From: Thamnaconus septentrionalis
Lineage: Eukaryota; Chordata; Actinopteri; Tetraodontiformes; Monacanthidae
DNA: 64,000 nucleotides
NCBI GenBank assembly: GCA_009823395.1
Contig: CM020502.1
Coordinates: forward strand, 18,570,444-18,634,443
Direction: 5' to 3'
The notes below the pieces were generated by a model, which searched no databases, was not told the origin of the DNA, and worked only from the letters and a program-made list of their open reading frames with translations. Position 1 is the stretch's first letter; every line of letters starts with the position of its first letter. A program made the translations under genes and the position numbers. This document shows, one piece after another, positions 24,475-37,471 of the stretch.

Positions 24475-27400
24475 TTATGTATGTGTTTGAAAAAGCTTTT
24501 CATTCATTTTATGATCTCTTCTTTACTGAAAAACTCCTTTACAGTGAGACATTAAATGAAGGCAATTTAATTGAAAACCAAACCTCGTGCATCCCATTAA
24601 ACCTTCTCCATTTTATGGTCTTACCGGTTCAAATATTTACCAAATTAATGGTTTCTAAGTGCTGCTAGAGACCTCTTTAGGTCTATGGGGGGCTGATTTT
24701 CTCCAGTCTCCATTGAGGGGTCCTTGACGGGAAATATTTGGGCAAAAACCTCTGCCCTCAGTCCTGACATTTGAGATAATGCCACAGGAAAGAACCTTTC
24801 GATGGAGGCAGATGTGTTAATTCGGAGGAAAGAAAGAGTGACCAAAAAGTCTCCCACTCGACAGTGAGAGACTGGCTGGACTCCAAGGCACCATGTCGTC
24901 TCTGAAGTGAACAAAAGTTCTCTTTGAGACGGAACTGTTGTTGTGCATGTGTTGGAAATAATTTAGGCTGCAAATGCAGTTTTGCCTCCAAGGAGATGCT
25001 ATTTTCAGTTCGATGAACGAGAAAAAAAGAGAAACAACAACAAAAACCAAAACAAAAAAAACAAAGCGACTTGTTTAGTCCCGACTTAGGCAAACACCAT
25101 CTGTGGTTCCCGCTCACTAACTTTTGACAGGCGCTTCAGTTTTGAATGCGCAAATTGAATGTTTTCATTTTTGTTAGATACGTCGACTGATCTTTTGCTA
25201 ATGAAAAGAAACACAGCCTCATGATTTCAAAGGGCAAAGGAACTTGTTTCATACATTTCCATGCTGAATGGCTAAAAGTCAAAAACACCACCTAATACAG
25301 TTTTTCAAATTCTGTGAAATTCTCTCATTAAAAAAAAAACAAAAAAACAAAAACAGATCAATAAAACATGAACACTTAGTCAGCAGCCTACAAGGCATAC
25401 ACTGTGATGTCACCTCACAACTTTAGCAACTTGACTAAACTGGTCGTATCAAATGTGATTGGTCCTGAAAAAGAAAGATGACTTGATTAATCAACTTTGT
25501 TTGAATAATCCTTTTTTTAAACACCTCCTATGGCATAAACATTACCAGTTAGCTGTTTTTGTTTTTGTTGTTTGTTTTTTTTACTAGTTTTTTTTTTTTT
25601 CATTGTGCTGTTTGAAGGCCAAAGGACTAAAGGTCAGTTTCCCCCAGACATATGAAAGAGTTCAGACTTGCAGCCAGTCAAGAATCCCTGGAGGAGCTCC
25701 AAAACAAATTCTCCCTTTTGACACTTAATTGTTGAGACATCCCATAAATAAATCATCATCTCCGTTGCAGGTTTGATCTTTCCAGTCTTTGTTTTCACCT
25801 TCAGCAGTTGTCAATTCAAATTTTCCTAAAGTCTTTCAAGTCTTAGGTTAAATTGTGGAGCATTTTCTTTTTTTTTGTATTTTGGTTTATTTCCTGTTTT
25901 CTTCAGCGAGTGTTTCTTATCCAGGTGTCCAGAGTGATTCCTCTGGCATTTGTTCTTTGAACATCCATAAACTCATCTAAATAATATACCTTGTGTTTTC
26001 CTGTTAGTTCAGATGTGGCTATGTTTGTTTCCAAAATTGGAAAAGTTTGGAATTAAAATTTTAGTTATTGATCTTTGTTGGTCATTTATTTGGCTAATGC
26101 TTCCCCTGGGGTTGCATCGGAGTCGTGTGCGATCCACGTATAGGCTTTGCTACATCCATTTGTCAACAACTATCTGTTATATATGCAGCATGTGGCACGT
26201 CTGCGGCTCCACCGGACAGCTACATTCATGATTTTCAGAACTGCTCTAAGAAATAAAAGCATTGAATTCGAAAAACAGCGAATTTACCTTTGATGCGATT
26301 TCCGTAAGTTTGAATGAATCTCTCGTTTTGAATACACATAAACACAAATGCAAATCAAAGTTCCTTTTTACATTAGGGTTTCAGCTACATTAGGAATGCC
26401 TCAATTATTGCCTGTCTTGCATCTTTGTATTACGTCCATCTGCTTGCCAAAACTCATTAGAAACTAGCTATATATTGTCCAACGCTATTTTGCTTTTTTA
26501 CTGAATTATTGTCAAATAGTTACAATGCTGTTGGATAAATATAGAACCAAACAGTAGCTTCTTAAGTGCAGCCATTCCTCCTGCTATCAATTGTAACCAG
26601 TTTTCCTCCTTTAGTTGAGACAGAAATCCATACAATTTTAATTTGATATCATCATCATCCATTTCCATATTATTGCTTAGTGTCTAATTGGGGCTCTACA
26701 TTTGCCTTGAATCACGATGCAGGAAGTCGCTGTTTAAACGGTACCAAAGGCATTTTTGATCATGTATTTTGGATGCGCTGCAGCAAGAACACTCCTTGTA
26801 TCCCTCTAATTTCACCTTAAACTTTACCTGCAATGAGTTGAGATGTCCCCTGGCACATAATCTGGCAGGTTTCATCTTTTTTTATTTTATTTTTTTATTA
26901 TTATTGTTTTAAATTTCAAAAGAAGACACATGCCAACTATGCCCTGTATGTGTCTCCGTAAGATGTTTCCGCACCCCTGAAGACATAATTAAAACTAATT
27001 GTGAAAGCATCCCTCTCCCCATGGATACAAGTACGAATGTTCTTTTTCCTCTTCCCCAAGATGCTTTCAGATTTTTCTTTCTCAGTGGCTGCTGCAGATG
27101 GACTGGCAGCGCTCCAAACCTCAGGCTTTATTTATACCTGAGTGGGGGAGTCGCACCTTGATGCACCTTACAGAACTTTATAACAAACACCCCTGTGCTC
27201 AGGAAACCTTTTTTGTGTGTGTTTCTTCTTCCTCTGCGTTGGTTGGCTGACAAATGCTGAGTTTGTGTTCTTTAGACTAAATTTGCTGTGCGCTGCCTAA
27301 TTATGAATTAGATACTAAAAAGAAAAGCAATTAGTGCACGTGTATTACTTACTGTGGGCACGCAGCATGTTGTACTATTAATAAGTTCAAATTTGTGTTG

Positions 27401-27819
27401 TTTTTTTTTTTTTTTTGCAAAACCACTGATGAATCGCTTTGCAGTTTAATACCTACACTAATTACTAATGATTGACAACCATTTTCCTTGTTTAAGTGCC
27501 TTAGTGGAGTTTTAAAACGGTCTTTACCTTCTGAATGGATTTCTTTAAAATATCAACATCATGTGGAACAAAAGCTTGGAAGCTATGGTTTTTAACATGA
27601 TCATTTTATTCTCTGACAATGACAAGTTGGCAGTAGTTTTGTTGATGTTAGCCAGCTGACATTCACAGTAAGGTCAGCAAAACCCCCACCAACTGCAGCC
27701 TGGCACAGCTGTTTTAAAAGCTGCAGACTTAATCATTGTTCGATTGTTTCTCTAAAAACCTGTATGAAAAACTAATTTGTCTATTAAAGGATTAGATGGT
27801 GAAGAAACAACACAAAAAG

Positions 27820-28320
27820 TTCCTTTAGATGTTACGGGTGTATTATTTGGAGATTTTGAGAGGAAACGACAAAATCAAGTGGTTTTAGATTGCGGCTCTC
27901 TTTCACTCACCCTCCCTCTTCCGAGTTTGCCGGTGAACTACGGTGGTCTGTGCACACAAACCTGGATACCTCGTCCACCCTCTTCTCCGTTGGTTTATTG
28001 GAGGACAAGAGTGTTCACCCTAAATAGAATAAAACCCTGAAACACATTGTCAGGCGGGCTTGACTGTTCATCCCTGGCTTCCTTAAGAAATATGGCAGTG
28101 CAAGATGGCAACTAATCGGGACCAAGACCCTTGCTCTATGAGCTGTTTATTATTTTATAGATATAATAACGGCTTTATGGGTAGGGAAACCAAATCACCT
28201 TTGTTGTACTGCAAAGTATACACTTTAATCATGTATTTATGGGCAGTGGGGCCAGTTGGGCAAGCTTTTACCAATATAAAAATCTTAAATCAGGCTAAAT
28301 TCTACACATTGGACCTTTAA
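27820..28320 (+). mobile_element. MITE, TTAAAGGTCCA family, copy 3
   Basis: The right end reads TCTACACATTGGACCTTTAA, the inverse complement of the family terminus. The interior shares CCTGGATACCTCGTCCACC, GTTGGTTTATTGG and TGTATTTATGGGCAGT with the copy at 43984. The left boundary is approximate, around TCCTTTAGATGTTACGGGTG. Open frames inside (27777-28040, 28105-28320) have no recognisable product. Confidence 0.7.
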
Positions 28321-30136
28321 CACCAGCTTTCCAAGTCACACCTAACATAATAATAGAATATTAAATCAACAGGCCAAATAAACCAGCAGCCGAACAAATT
28401 CATTAAGTTTCACACACAAAAAAGTTGTTGATTACAAATCTTCCATTAATACCATGTTTTGCCTTGGAGTCAGACGGGAATCGTAATTGTCTTCTTTCGC
28501 AAAGTCATATCAAATTTCTCTGAAGGATTTACACTCAGCAGTCTGCAAGACAGATTAATGGATGCTTAATATTGCATTTGTGGTTTGTTATAGAGCTGTC
28601 ATCAGTGTGTGCACAGCCCTTTTTATCTTATAACTAAGTCAATTTTCCTGTGATGGCTTTCTTGTGTGAAATGGTATTTCTGGCACCAGAATTCTCATGA
28701 TCCAATTGGCTATAATTTTAATGAATTACAAACAAACTGAAATCCCTGAGAGTTGGCATTTCAATCTTGTGTTTGGTCTGCGGGAAAGCAGACAGGATTT
28801 ACCAGCAGCTGCTACTGCAACACAAATAAGCCGAATGAACTGAATCGGATTCCGCTGGTAACAAAAACCTTCTGAGGCGAGTTCTTGGTCTCATAGGCTT
28901 CAGGTGTTAAACAAAAATATATGAATTATGGACAAATTAACACTAGTTTTAGTGTGTTAAAATAAAGAGTCCAGCCATCCAAATCACATAAATCCCACAT
29001 GGTAAGCAGGAATCCCACCTTTGTTGCCATTTCATTCCAGGACTGGCCTTTGCTGTCCTTCATTATTCTTCACTAGTGTCCATGGAGGTTTAATGTTTCT
29101 ACTTTCCTAATCTATTCTTTTTGTTAACTGCTTGTCGATCAGCCCAACTGTATTCACTCAGAGCCTTTTGTTCACTAATTGGTCTTTGTTTGGATGTGAT
29201 ATTGGATATTTGGTGGCTCTTAAATTTTTAATAACTACTCATTTGTACAGTGATGCTGATTAAATGCGGTAAATTTGCACATCTAAAGTCACTTTCTGAT
29301 AGAGATCTCCCCCGACCAATGACTGTCTGACGGCAGATTATCATTTCAGCTAAATAAGCAATTCAGAGGGAAACTAATCTCCTCCAAAATTTCATAACGT
29401 TTCAGACACAGCCTAACACAACTGCAGTACTTTCCAGCAGATAATTGTGATGACTTGTTCGGCAGCCTGAGGGGTACTTGGTAATCAGCCAGTTTCATAT
29501 TTCTGAAAAAATAGCAAAACTAACACAGGTGTCGCACAAGTACAAGTGTGCGAGTTTTATACAAGTGTATGGGAATGAATTCCTATACCCACATTAATCA
29601 CATTAATTACTGCTTTATTTTTTTTTTTGGTCCGTGTCACATTTCAATTAAATATGTAAATATTGTCAGTACAGTTTCCAATTCACACCATTTACCATCT
29701 GTCATAAATAAGCGCCTGACAAAGCTGTACTTGAAACGCATTGCTCCAGTAATCCTGATCCCTACACAATCCCTCCCGCCTAATTGAGCAGTATGTAACT
29801 GCAATACTTGTGGTATTTTTACTCTTGCCCACACAGATTTGCATTAAAATCGAGTTTTGAGTAACCAAGTGTTCTATGAAAGAAATTAGTATCGTTTGAG
29901 TGAAAAGAGGCGAGAGCTTTCAGGATGTAGTTGAGACATAAAGCAGGAAGTTTACGGAAGCAATGATGAATGTTGCGGGAATGCTCAAATTTACAGGATG
30001 CCTCTAGGACTTGTCTAGGCCCCTGAGTGGCTTTGGGAAGAGTTCAGCTCAACAGCCTACTGCAGCACAGCACGGCGTTGTATGGCCACTAGTTGATAAA
30101 CTCAACTTTCAGGGATTATGGGTTGGATGGTCATGT

Positions 30137-30569
30137 CTAGGGATGCACCGATACCACTTGTTTACAAACCGAGTATAGTACGAGTACTGGCATTTCAGTA
30201 CTCACCGATACCAAGTACTTAATAAGGCCATTAGACAGTATAGAATTACTTCAATTTTTTCCCCCACAGATGTTCTGTTGTTTTTCTAGAACATGGGCTG
30301 ACTGTCACAAGTTTCACTGCAGTACAAACACAAATTGAACAAAATTGTCACATACATACATACATACATACATACACACACAACTGGTATCGATATTCTG
30401 GTATCAGCATGTGTTTTACGAGTACTAGTAGAGTACTCAACCGCGGTATTGGTACCGATGCTGATTGCTGGTATCGGTACCGATACTGATTACTGGTATT
30501 GGTACCGATGCTGATTGCTGGTATCGGTACCGATGCTGATTACTTATATTGGTATTGGTGCATCCCTAG
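30137..30569. mobile_element. Palindromic hAT-like repeat, copy 2
   Basis: The ends CTAGGGATGCACCGATACC and GGTATTGGTGCATCCCTAG are near-perfect inverses. The interior shares AGAATTACTTCAATTTTTTC and AGAACATGGGCTGACTGTCAC with copy 1. It contains an ACAT microsatellite (about 30348-30385) and four tandem 25-bp units (30451-30550). I could not find a convincing target duplication. Confidence 0.75.
30451..30550. repeat. 25-bp minisatellite, four units
   Basis: Four units of 25 bp, consensus beginning GGTACCGATGCTGATTGCTG and ending GTATY, lie just inside the right terminus of the palindromic element. The motif GGTACC is itself palindromic. The other copy of the element lacks this expansion. 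Confidence 0.88.
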
Positions 30570-31903
30570 TTAAAACACAAAAAGTATCTACTGTACTCTT
30601 GAACTTTTTAAGGGATAAGACAGGGTCTTTATAGCTATTGCCTGTTATTTGAGCTAAGGTACCTTTTTGCCATGTATATGTTAAAATGATCCAATTGGCC
30701 AAACAGATAATAATTGGTCCACTTCTGGGTCTGCCGAGTGCGTGAGACATACCCGACGTCACAAGACCGGCTTTCAAATTCATACTCCGTCAGGTGGATA
30801 ATGAAGGATGAAAGAAAAGCAGAGGAGTCACAGGGGCCTAGGCGGGGTGAGAATCTCCAGGACCTCATCTAAGTGCTTCTGACAGGCTTTGAAATTGATT
30901 TTTTTCATAACTTCTGTGGAGAAACGCCGATGCGATCTCCATAATTTCTTTTTTTTTTTTTTTCAGGATTATCACTGCCTTTAACGCCGTAAATAAATCA
31001 GGGCGAGAGCCCTCGGCAGCCGCAGTTGTTGGTGTGTCACGCAGTTCTGTCACATTAGGCTCATCCACGAGCTTAACTGTTTCTTAATTCATTATTATAG
31101 CCTCCACATTCAGCGCTCGCTTCCCCACTTTGAAACATTCCCTCATTGCCTCGCTCCTTCGTCGCCTCTCATTGCTCTTTTAAATCTACCTCAGAGAGCG
31201 TAGCATTTTTATGAATATTTAATGTCGAACGCCATTGACAAAAATCTGTATTTAATACTGCCCATGTTCGCGTACTCTGAGCAAAATTTCCAACCATTTT
31301 GGTTATGAATGGAAGCAGCCCAGCGTCTGATCTGTTGTGTTAAACGGCTGTTGATGTGTCTGCAGCACATCTGTTCAAAAAAACCAACCTGCCCGCTGTC
31401 CCCAAAGGCAGGTACGGCTCACCTGCACGTGTCCTCATTCAGGTGATGTACGATTCGTCTGCTTGAAGTGGATGCAGCTGAGCCCTTTGCTCAGGTAGGA
31501 AGAGAAAAAAAAGGCTGATGCATAAATTAGCCTGTTGACGAGAGCAGCCGAGAGGATGAACAGGCGGGAGGCAGAGCGCCGCTGAAAATTCATTCGTGGA
31601 GAAACAGTAGTGCAGATTTCGACCGCGCAGACCCAGCGAGATCAATCCCGTTCCCTTTGGTGGGACTTTGCTGGCGATAATCAGCAGGTGAAAGGCAATT
31701 TTATTTTCTGAAAAAAAAAAAAAAAAATATATATTTATATATATATCCGTCTGCTGGTTTTCAAGCACGGGAGCTTCCTTTTGGTTTCTTCCTCCTCTTC
31801 TTCTTCTGCATGTGTTTGTAGCTGAAAATATGAAAGCGAATTCTGACTATTTTTCACTACTTACCATTTTCTCTGTCAGATAATTATAGTATTTATTGTT
31901 ATG

Positions 31904-32156
31904 CACTACCAGTAAGAAGTTTAGACACACCTTCTCATGCAATGGTTTTTCTTTTATTTTTACTCCTTTTTACATTGTAGATACATACTGAAGACATCAA
32001 ATATATGAGAAATATATATGAAGTTATGGAGCAAAGAAAGCATTGTTAAATAACTCTAAATGTTTAATATGAAAGGTGGCTATTTTGAAAAAATAAAATA
32101 TGAAACGTTTTTCATTTATGACACACTTTTTTGTTAACTACATAATACTGGTAGTG
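31904..32156. mobile_element. Tc1-like short element
   Basis: It begins CACTACCAGTAAGAAGTTTA and ends TAATACTGGTAGTG, inverted at the extreme 10-12 bases, with the family motif GACACACCTTCTCATGCAATG following the left end. It is about 250 bp with no coding content. Confidence 0.65.
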
Positions 32157-32199
32157 TATATGAATACTAAACATTTTCAGCTGCTATATTTACAATTGA

Positions 32200-32200
<1 letters not shown>

Positions 32201-32252
<52 letters not shown>
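32201..32252. repeat. CA microsatellite
   Basis: Twenty-six uninterrupted AC units, about 140 bases before exon G. Confidence 0.97.
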
Positions 32253-32256
<4 letters not shown>

Positions 32257-32390
32257 CCATTAATGTTGTTGTTATTCAGTCTGTCTGTTAATGTCGCACA
32301 TGTTGCACATTCAAAAAAAAAGTAGCTTTTTAATGTTTCACTCCGATTTCTTTTATTAAATGTATGTTTGTGTGATTTATGCTTTTGCAG

Positions 32391-32543
32391 AAAAAGTCTT
32401 TGGAGAGTTTTTGACATGGGAACTGGAGGACGCTTTGTCTCACCTTCCCCTCAAGTCCGGCCAGGCTGTGACGCTGACCGTCAACATCAAAGTCCAGCTG
32501 GACTTCTCCGGCCAGGAGAACCTGCTGCAGGACCTCAACGACG
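32391..32543 (+). CDS. trappc9: TRAPPC9 exon G
   Basis: The exon encodes [40 protein letters not shown] and [10 protein letters not shown], which I recognise as the TRAPPC9 segment with the FxxWxLE and [13 protein letters not shown] motifs. The acceptor is TTATGCTTTTGCAG and the donor is a strong GTGAGT. Two leading bases complete Glu from exon F and the last base opens an Asp codon finished in exon H. A CA repeat (32201-32252) lies about 140 bases upstream, and a truncated hAT-like repeat starts 36 bases after the donor. Confidence 0.95.
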
Positions 32544-32579
32544 GTGAGTGGGAACACGTGCAGGTCTGTAGGTTTGAAG

Positions 32580-32760
32580 CAGGCATGGACAAACTACAGC
32601 CCGGAGGCCATATGGGGCCCGTTAAACTTGTTAATCTGGCCTGCCAAATTTGAGGATACGATATTAATAGTAAGTAAGTCATAAAATAGCTACATTTTGT
32701 CAATCTTTTCATCATTCATCATTTCAATAAAGACCTAAATACTGTTGCCTCCTCTTTGAA
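32580..32760. mobile_element. hAT-type repeat, truncated relative of 19066
   Basis: It begins CAGGCATGGACAAACTAC and shares GGCCATATGGGGCCCGTTAA, GTAAGTAAGTCATAAAATAGC and CATTTCAATAAAGACCTAAAT with the element at 19066. I see no matching right end, so the 3' limit is only where similarity fades. It starts 36 bases after the exon G donor site. Confidence 0.65.
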
Positions 32761-33510
32761 AAAAAAAAAAAAAAAAATCAACATTTCAATTTTCAAAAAT
32801 CTGTTGAGCTAGTATGAAGCATTTTTAATATTATAATATATTGCCATGTAGCAAGTCTTCCAATGTTCTTTGGTCCAAAGACATTGTCTTATTTTTTTCA
32901 ACCCATTACATCTGTGTCTAAAAACCGTCGGACAAGTAGCGCTGCTGCTACAAAGGCAAACATGAACATTTAAATTCAGCGCTAAACTGGCTGTTTAAGT
33001 GTTAATCTGCTGCTGTACAAGGAGCGCTCCTCCCTCTCCCACCCTCTCCAATGCCAGCATTTAGACTGCCTCATTTAAGATTCAGCAGTAATAGGAAACG
33101 GGGGTGGGGGGAGGGGTTGGTCTGGAGGTCTCTGTGCTCACGTTTTCTCTGCCAGCTTGCTGGCTCGCTCACGTCTTCGGTTGATTTTACTCTAATTCCT
33201 ATTCCTGTTTGAGAGGAGGGGTGGGAACCGGCAGTCTGACCTTTTTTTCTCTCCCTCGGAGCGTTTTCATTGTGCAGCCTTATACTCCAAGTTCACGCCT
33301 GGCGTCTTTTCTTTCCTGTCTCGCTCCTGACCTCTCTGCCTTCTTCTCCAGGCTGTGGAACCTCTACAACAAAGACTGTATGGCCTGATAAATATTAATG
33401 AGCGATCAATACAGGCCTGCTCTTGGAAAGAAGGGTGCCTTTTTTTTAGGTCTGTAAATCCATGTGAATTTAAAATAGTTGAGGAAATACATACATATCC
33501 TTTTCTCGGG

Positions 33511-33549
33511 TTCTTCTTCTTCTTTTTCTTCTTCTTCTTCTTCTTCTTC
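33511..33549. repeat. CTT microsatellite
   Basis: About twelve TTC units with one interruption. Confidence 0.93.
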
Positions 33550-36500
33550 AAAGCTACATGTTTCCAAGTTTTTTAATTAGCTGAACAACACCGAGGGGCC
33601 CTGAGTGAAGGAGATAAGGCCCGGTTCATGTAAACAGCGTCGCCATATTGAGTTGTTATGGCGACACCATCGAAACTTGCCGTTTGTTGAACACATTCCG
33701 ATGCTATCTGCCCGCGCACTAATGGAATCGTCACATTAGCACCTTGCACTAATGAACTTATTTGCATTATAAAGCTGCCCCCCACGCTTGGTGTGTCCTC
33801 GTTTCATTTAATCCGCCTTTGCCGCACGCGCACGACTGATTGACAGCCAGGTTTGCTGTACGCAAGATTTCATCATTGAAAAAATTTGGACTAGTTGAAT
33901 TCTAGCAGCGGCATACACCACACCACATCACATCACGTCACATCCCATCATTTTTTTATTTTATTCTTCTTAAAAAATACCAGCCCGTCGAATAATTTTT
34001 ATTTTGTTGTTTTTATTGTTGATTCATTTTTTGTAAATTTAACTAAGCGGCACAAATTGTGGTGTGAAATTCAAATCTTATTTCAGGATTTCAGGACAGT
34101 GCTTGCTATTTCGCCAACACAATATCATGTGCTGCAATACAAATTGCTGCTGCTGATATTGTCCTAACGAGGTCGTAGACACGAGCATGCAGACAAAATA
34201 TAATCATCGCCATGCATTGCTTTGGGTGTGATATTTAGCTCGATATAGCAACTCGGCCAACTCTACGCAGTCCTTGTTTTTTGCAAGTTATAAACAAAAG
34301 AGATTCTTGTTGAAGGTTGGAGCCACGGTCCTCTCTTTGAAAAAAAAAAAACAACCATGAGGATTAAAATTCAACTCCTTCGAGGAAATGTTTCTTTCGC
34401 CCTCTCCATGACTGCCTGAGGATAAGAAGTGCGAACTCACTCTTCTAGTGCTTGTTTGAGTCAACTTACTCAACAGCTTAAATGCAAACATTCCTACTTG
34501 TAGTTATGCTTTCATGTCAGGTGGCAAAATCCGGGAAAAAGGTTTATTTTTCCAGATGATCACTCTGTGTCCGGTGGAAAGCTTATCACGAGCCGCCCCC
34601 ACAGGCCTCTTACACTTTGTGATGGAGTTGAGGCCGGACAGAGGGATCTGACCAGACGACGCTCCAAACAGGGAGTCCCTGCTGATTTATCCTCGGCCAG
34701 TTCATCTTTCTCTTTAAGTTTGCGAGTTGGACACCGGCGCCGTAACTCAGGATCAGATGGGAAGTGATGTCACCGCTCAGGACTAATGGGGCCTCGACTC
34801 ACAGCGAGCTCCAACACTGCATGGGGAGCGATGTCTCACTTCGACAAGAAAAGTGATGCCAACTTACGAAAATGCATACATATATATGTATATATATATG
34901 TTTGTGTATATGTACGTGTATGTGTATAAATGCATGCATTCATGCACAATTACAATAAGATAAAAAGACTAAACGGGATATTTCTCGGCCGTACTCTCCT
35001 TCTATAACCATACGTCCATACAGCGGCGTCTGAACTTGGGTAAAGTATTTCATGGCGCTCTGAATTTCTGCTGGGCACAGTTGGCACCTGCGAATTCACT
35101 CCGCTCCCCCAAAGCGCTTGGATAGTGAAGCAGACAGATACTGATTAGGAGGAGGCCGTAAAGGAGGGGATGATTGTGGGCGACGCCATCATCAATCACG
35201 CCGCCCATTACTCACGATGTCCCTGCGCCACCGAATAAAACAAGGACTGGTGGTGTGCGCGTCCCGAACTGACGCTTTAACGTGATGAAAAAAAAGGGGA
35301 AAAAATGGTTCACGATGCCCTGAAGTCTAATCTGCATCTTGTAATCATTCTTATTCTGCAAACTTTGAATCCGTGTTCAGTCGCGTATCTCATTTGTTTC
35401 ACAGCAAGGAGTCAATCTTCGTTTTTCTTTTTTTTTATACATAGTGTAATGACTTGGCTGTTGAAGAGCATTAACTTATTGTCGGGGAGCATCAAACTTC
35501 CCTCACATTTAAGTACCTGTCGATACCTGTGGGTGGTGATCACTTAGGAACGAGATAAAATTAATAATAAAAGCACAACCATTCTTAAATGTTTAGTGGG
35601 ATTTTTTTATCTATTTATTTTTTTGCTGACTAATTTCACGATTGCTGAGCCACAGTTGTAAAATACAAAATTCTGCTTTGCTTTTTTCACTGTGAACTTT
35701 TGCCAAACACCCATATTACATCAGAGCAGATCACTGAGAAAAATCGGCATGCCGCCATCTTGCCAGTTCGGTGTCCAGTCCTTATAATACATCCATGACT
35801 GGGACATAGCATTGATTCGTTCTTTTTTTTTAAAAAACAAAACAACAACAAACAAACAAATGTATCTGCCATATGATTGGCTAGTTTCACATTTAATAAT
35901 GTCCTCAGTCTTTGTTTTGTTTTTTTTCCCCCAGCAAACTGACACTAATACGAAACTAGTAGTACTACTACACTGCTCCGAAGGTAAATATAAGGGTTTA
36001 GAGCAGAAGTAACGCGACTTCATTTTCCGTCTTGTTTCCGCTTTGCTTCGCCGTATTAATCTCCTGCCTCCGCCGTTTGCCGTCGATACAGATTAAAAGT
36101 TCCTTTCTGTGTTTACCTGTGGCCATGGCAAATTTGGCGTAGTCCACATTGTCTCCCCGTTAATCGCATCAGCACGTCTGCCCGCTCGCTCCGCTGCGCC
36201 GCCGCTTCTGCTTTGTCAGACCCCCTCCAGCTGCTCCTTGTTTTCCCCGCAAGTCTCGCCACTTATTTCGGAACTCGGTAATCTGTGAATTGGTGCGGTG
36301 GTGTAGTCTACGTGACACGCGGGTATACGCCGTACAACCACTACAAAAGATTCTGAATCACCGTGTACAACCACTAAAAAAAATGCGCAAAGATACGTAC
36401 AAGTATGTTCACTTTCCTGTTTAAAAATGTGATTAAAAGGCTGTTTAGTATACTACCGACTAGAATAAACTACACTACACCACTTAATATGCGTATCGGG

Positions 36501-36600
36501 CTCTCGCCCAAAACCCAATTGCCTGAGCTGCTTGCGAGTCTTAGAGGAAATTGCAGGGCTGTGCGGTTCCCGCCGACGTCAGACGGCGACAGCGCTCCTT

Positions 36601-36608
36601 TGACGTCA
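36601..36608. promoter_or_regulatory. Palindromic cAMP-response-element-like site
   Basis: TGACGTCA is present in full, with a second GACGTCAG 27 bases upstream, in a local GC-rich context (about 36540-36720). This is a motif match only; nothing shows that it is used. Confidence 0.25.
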
Positions 36609-36800
36609 GAGCGTGGGCACCCACCGGGCGTCTTGTCCGAGGTTTGTCTGAGTGGGTTGAAAGCGGCGGCTCCCGGCGATGCAGCTGTTGATTCGTGCGC
36701 GCAGCTGCTCTACGTGCACGAGTCGCTTTCTCTCAGATTTGGGATGCAAATTTATTTATTTGTTTTTTTTGTTACGCTTGCAAGAGAGACGGCGACTCTG

Positions 36801-36880
36801 ATGTATGTGTGTATATATATATATGTGTATATATATATGTATATACATGTATGTATATATATGTATATATATATATATAT
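36801..36880. repeat. Compound TATG / TA microsatellite
   Basis: Alternating GTATAT blocks and pure TA runs, ending directly against the Tc1 transposase fragment. Confidence 0.93.
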
Positions 36881-37185
36881 GACCAAGGTTGCTGGTGCCA
36901 GACGGGCTGCAGGTCTGAGTGTTTCACAACCTGCCTCTGTTCTACTTGGGATTCATACTGTATCACAACCATCTCCTGGGGTCGCAGAGAGCACTTCCAA
37001 AAAGAGAAAATGTCCAGGGAGCCGCAGTAGCGTGGAGGAAAATGCCTTGTTGATGTCAGGGGTCAGAGGTCAGGATGAGCTGACTGGTAGGAGACCATAG
37101 ATAAGGCAACACAAGCTTGAATAACCAATGTGTTCAGAATACCATCTATGAAACCATGATTCCAACCTTGAAGAAGAAAATGTGT
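36881..37185 (+). pseudogene. Tc1-like transposase fragment (N-terminal region)
   Basis: The + strand reads VAGARRAAGLSVSQPASVLL, then TVSQPSPGVAESTSKKRKC and SVEENALLMSGVRGQDELTG. This resembles the helix-turn-helix DNA-binding part of Tc1-family transposases (…AGLSVSQTADLLG…, …CLVDARGQRR…). Stops and frameshifts follow 37100. No catalytic domain or terminal repeats are present nearby. The upstream part of the same open frame (36405-36880) is unrelated intron and microsatellite. Confidence 0.6.
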
Positions 37186-37261
37186 ATCGACAGAATAGTA
37201 CTCAATACTAGTCTGTACTTGAAGTATCTATCTATCTTTCTATCTGTCTGTATGTCAATCT

Positions 37262-37471
37262 AATTACTTGTACTCAAAAGAGAAGCATGTCTCTACTTTG
37301 ATCTCTTTTGAAAAGCCTTTGGACACTTTATGTGTTGAGCCATGTTCCCTCATAAAACTGCTTCGTAATAATAAGCTATCGCCCAGGGAGCTAAAATATA
37401 GAACGCACCTCAAATTAATGAACGTAAAATGAACTTTTAGATGGTGTTTTGACATGAGCCAGCTGCTGTTT
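37262..37471 (+). repeat. Duplicated intron segment, unit A, copy 1
   Basis: It contains TCAAAAGAGAAGCATGTCTC, TTTTGAAAAGCCTTTGGACA, GAGCCATGTTCCCTCATA, AATGAACGTAAAATGAAC and AGCCAGCTGCTGTT. The same motifs recur in order at 39351-39460 and 39941-40046. It lies just before exon H. Confidence 0.75.

Larger units (their letters stand above)
22442..32390 (+). other. trappc9: TRAPPC9 intron F-G
   Basis: The 9.9-kb intron contains MITE copies (22612-23138, 27820-28320), a Tc1-like element with a nested MITE (23826-24474), a palindromic hAT-like element with an internal minisatellite (30137-30569), a short Tc1-like MITE (31904-32156) and a CA repeat (32201-32252). The 24.5-27.8 kb and 28.3-30.1 kb parts are AT-rich and show no recognisable feature. 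Confidence 0.65.

Noticed and set aside
30348..30385. ACAT repeat as a separate notable feature
   Set aside because: A short, ordinary microsatellite inside the palindromic element; it is mentioned there.
35690..35830. Similarity between 35690-35830 and 61380-61460 (CCGCCATCTTG)
   Set aside because: The shared words are short and not collinear enough to call a repeat family.
36405..37100. 231-codon open frame on the + strand
   Set aside because: The frame joins unrelated intron, a TA/TG microsatellite and a Tc1 transposase scrap. There is no coherent protein and no splice or promoter support.
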